From Pseudomonas sp. PB106 (GTDB lineage: Bacteria; Pseudomonadota; Gammaproteobacteria; Pseudomonadales; Pseudomonadaceae): 64,000 nt of DNA. The stretch is from assembly GCF_009764645.1 (NCBI RefSeq), contig NZ_RWIM01000078.1, positions 1 through 64,000 on the forward strand, given 5' to 3'. The translations under genes were made by a program, and so were the position numbers. The notes below the pieces were generated by a model that was not told the origin of the DNA, did not search any database, and saw only the letters and a list, made by a program, of their open reading frames with translations. Below, in pieces: positions 63,257 to 64,000 of the stretch (its first letter is position 1; each line of letters opens with the position of its first letter).

Positions 63257-63538
63257 AGGTGCAGCCTCTTGCATCAAAAATGAGGGGTTGGACTGGCCTC
63301 GTTCAATCTGGCGCTGTCCATCAGAGTGTTGTCGGCAGGATCAAACCATTCGATAGGGTCCATGAGATATTTCACCTCGATGCCAAGGCATCTGGGTTGC
63401 TTTTTTACGCCAATCTGTACATTGAAAGCTACAGCAATAGACCAATAATCGACGGCTCGAATCCTTGGAGTTTGGGCATTGTATGGAAGCTTTACGCATT
63501 GATATCCGTTCACGAGCCATCGTTTCCGGAAGGCCCTC

Positions 63539-64000
63539 ATGAGCGTGCACACCCGCACCAAACGCCTGACGGTGCCGCAACTGGTTGCGATGAAGGGCCA
63601 GCAGAAAATCGTTTCGCTCACGGCGTATTCCAGCGCCATCGCCAAGTTGATCGACCCCGTCGTCGATTTCATTCTGATCGGTGATTCGACGGCCATGGTT
63701 GGCTACGGTCGGCCCTCGACGCTGAGCATGACCCTTGAGGAAATCATCGGTCATACGCGGGCGGTGGTCGACAGTACGCGGCTAGCCTGTGTGGTCGCCG
63801 ACATGCCATTTGGCAGTTATCAGGAATCTCCCGAGCAAGCCTTTCGCAATTGCGCTCAGGTGTTGGCGCGCACCGGTTGTGATGCGGTCAAGCTTGAGGC
63901 CAACACAGCCTTGGCGCCGACCGTTGAATTTCTCGTGGCGCGGGGCATTCCGGTCATGGCGCATATTGGGCTGATGCCGCAGTTCGTCAACGTCATGGGC
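63539..64000 (+). CDS. PanB-like ketopantoate hydroxymethyltransferase, 3' end cut
   Basis: The first 154 residues of a PanB-family enzyme, truncated by the window edge. Visible catalytic features are IGDS (Asp49) and VADMPFGSY (Asp88), the Mg ligands, and VKLE (Lys118, Glu120). Compared with the pantothenate-pathway PanB as I remember it, loops differ ([16 protein letters not shown] in place of SLGMTVQGHDSTLPVT). No panC follows within the window, so it may be a second, non-housekeeping copy. The start at 63539 is preceded by GGAAGG. Confidence 0.75.
   Translation, partial: MSVHTRTKRLTVPQLVAMKGQQKIVSLTAYSSAIAKLIDPVVDFILIGDSTAMVGYGRPSTLSMTLEEIIGHTRAVVDSTRLACVVADMPFGSYQESPEQAFRNCAQVLARTGCDAVKLEANTALAPTVEFLVARGIPVMAHIGLMPQFVNVMG

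Overview
The window reads as a chromosomal segment of a fluorescent-group Pseudomonas. The evidence is high-GC coding sequence, Pseudomonas-type REP palindromes, a benR-benABCD-catBCA block, a tandem pair of DUF6124 genes, a DUF2986 gene and many AraC/LysR regulators of the kind that genus carries. No rRNA, tRNA, phage, transposase or CRISPR array was seen. Product names come from reading the protein sequences and remembered family features, with no database search.

Layout. 0-2.6 kb: LysE exporter with an AraC regulator, a small lipoprotein and a small secreted peptide with an internal duplication. 2.7-10 kb: complete benzoate-to-beta-ketoadipate-enol-lactone pathway (BenR, BenABCD, CatB, CatC, CatA), with a BenR/XylS-type operator in front of benA and a REP palindrome between catC and catA. 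10-19 kb: housekeeping and small accessory genes (MscS-type channel, phosphodiesterase, fasciclin protein, P-loop kinase, isochorismatase fold, zinc-ribbon protein, DUF1311 protein, nucleotidyltransferase) separated by copies of a degenerate palindromic repeat. 18.4-24.2 kb: a LysR/VOC/dicarboxylate-type symporter group, then an ene-reductase/SDR/NTF2/SRPBCC operon behind a palindromic operator. 24.5-31.8 kb: MsrA and a set that looks like organosulfur acquisition (flavin monooxygenase, TonB receptor, AraC, GST, sulfonate-type binding protein). 32-36 kb: membrane protein, then LysR/CMD/flavodoxin/aldo-keto reductase. 36.8-40.3 kb: alkylsulfatase-type metallo-beta-lactamase enzyme, DUF3313 lipoprotein, membrane protein. 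40.4-41.5 kb: two DUF6124 genes behind a complex hairpin-rich leader. 42-46.4 kb: regulators, NTF2 protein, quinone-type oxidoreductase, DUF2986.

46.5-61.7 kb is the most interesting stretch: an exported Asp-nucleophile hydrolase, a cupin dioxygenase, an epimerase/3-beta-HSD-like enzyme, a zinc dehydrogenase, an AraC regulator, a DUF1302/DUF1329/YCF48-like/RND envelope module, a DUF1254 protein and an arylsulfatase. Three promoter regions across 12.5 kb carry the same 13-bp direct repeat at 21-bp spacing (CGGCAAATGNCAA type), so I infer one AraC-controlled regulon that takes up or moves a hydrophobic, possibly sulfated, compound and oxidises it. The window ends with a methyltransferase and the start of a PanB-like gene.

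The second candidate for something undescribed is the DUF6124 leader: hairpins with an invariant UUUGGUAG-type loop and changing, still complementary stems recur at 36.38, 41.33 and 41.48 kb. The 36.3 kb copy is fused to a half terminator, as if a DUF6124 gene had been deleted between them.
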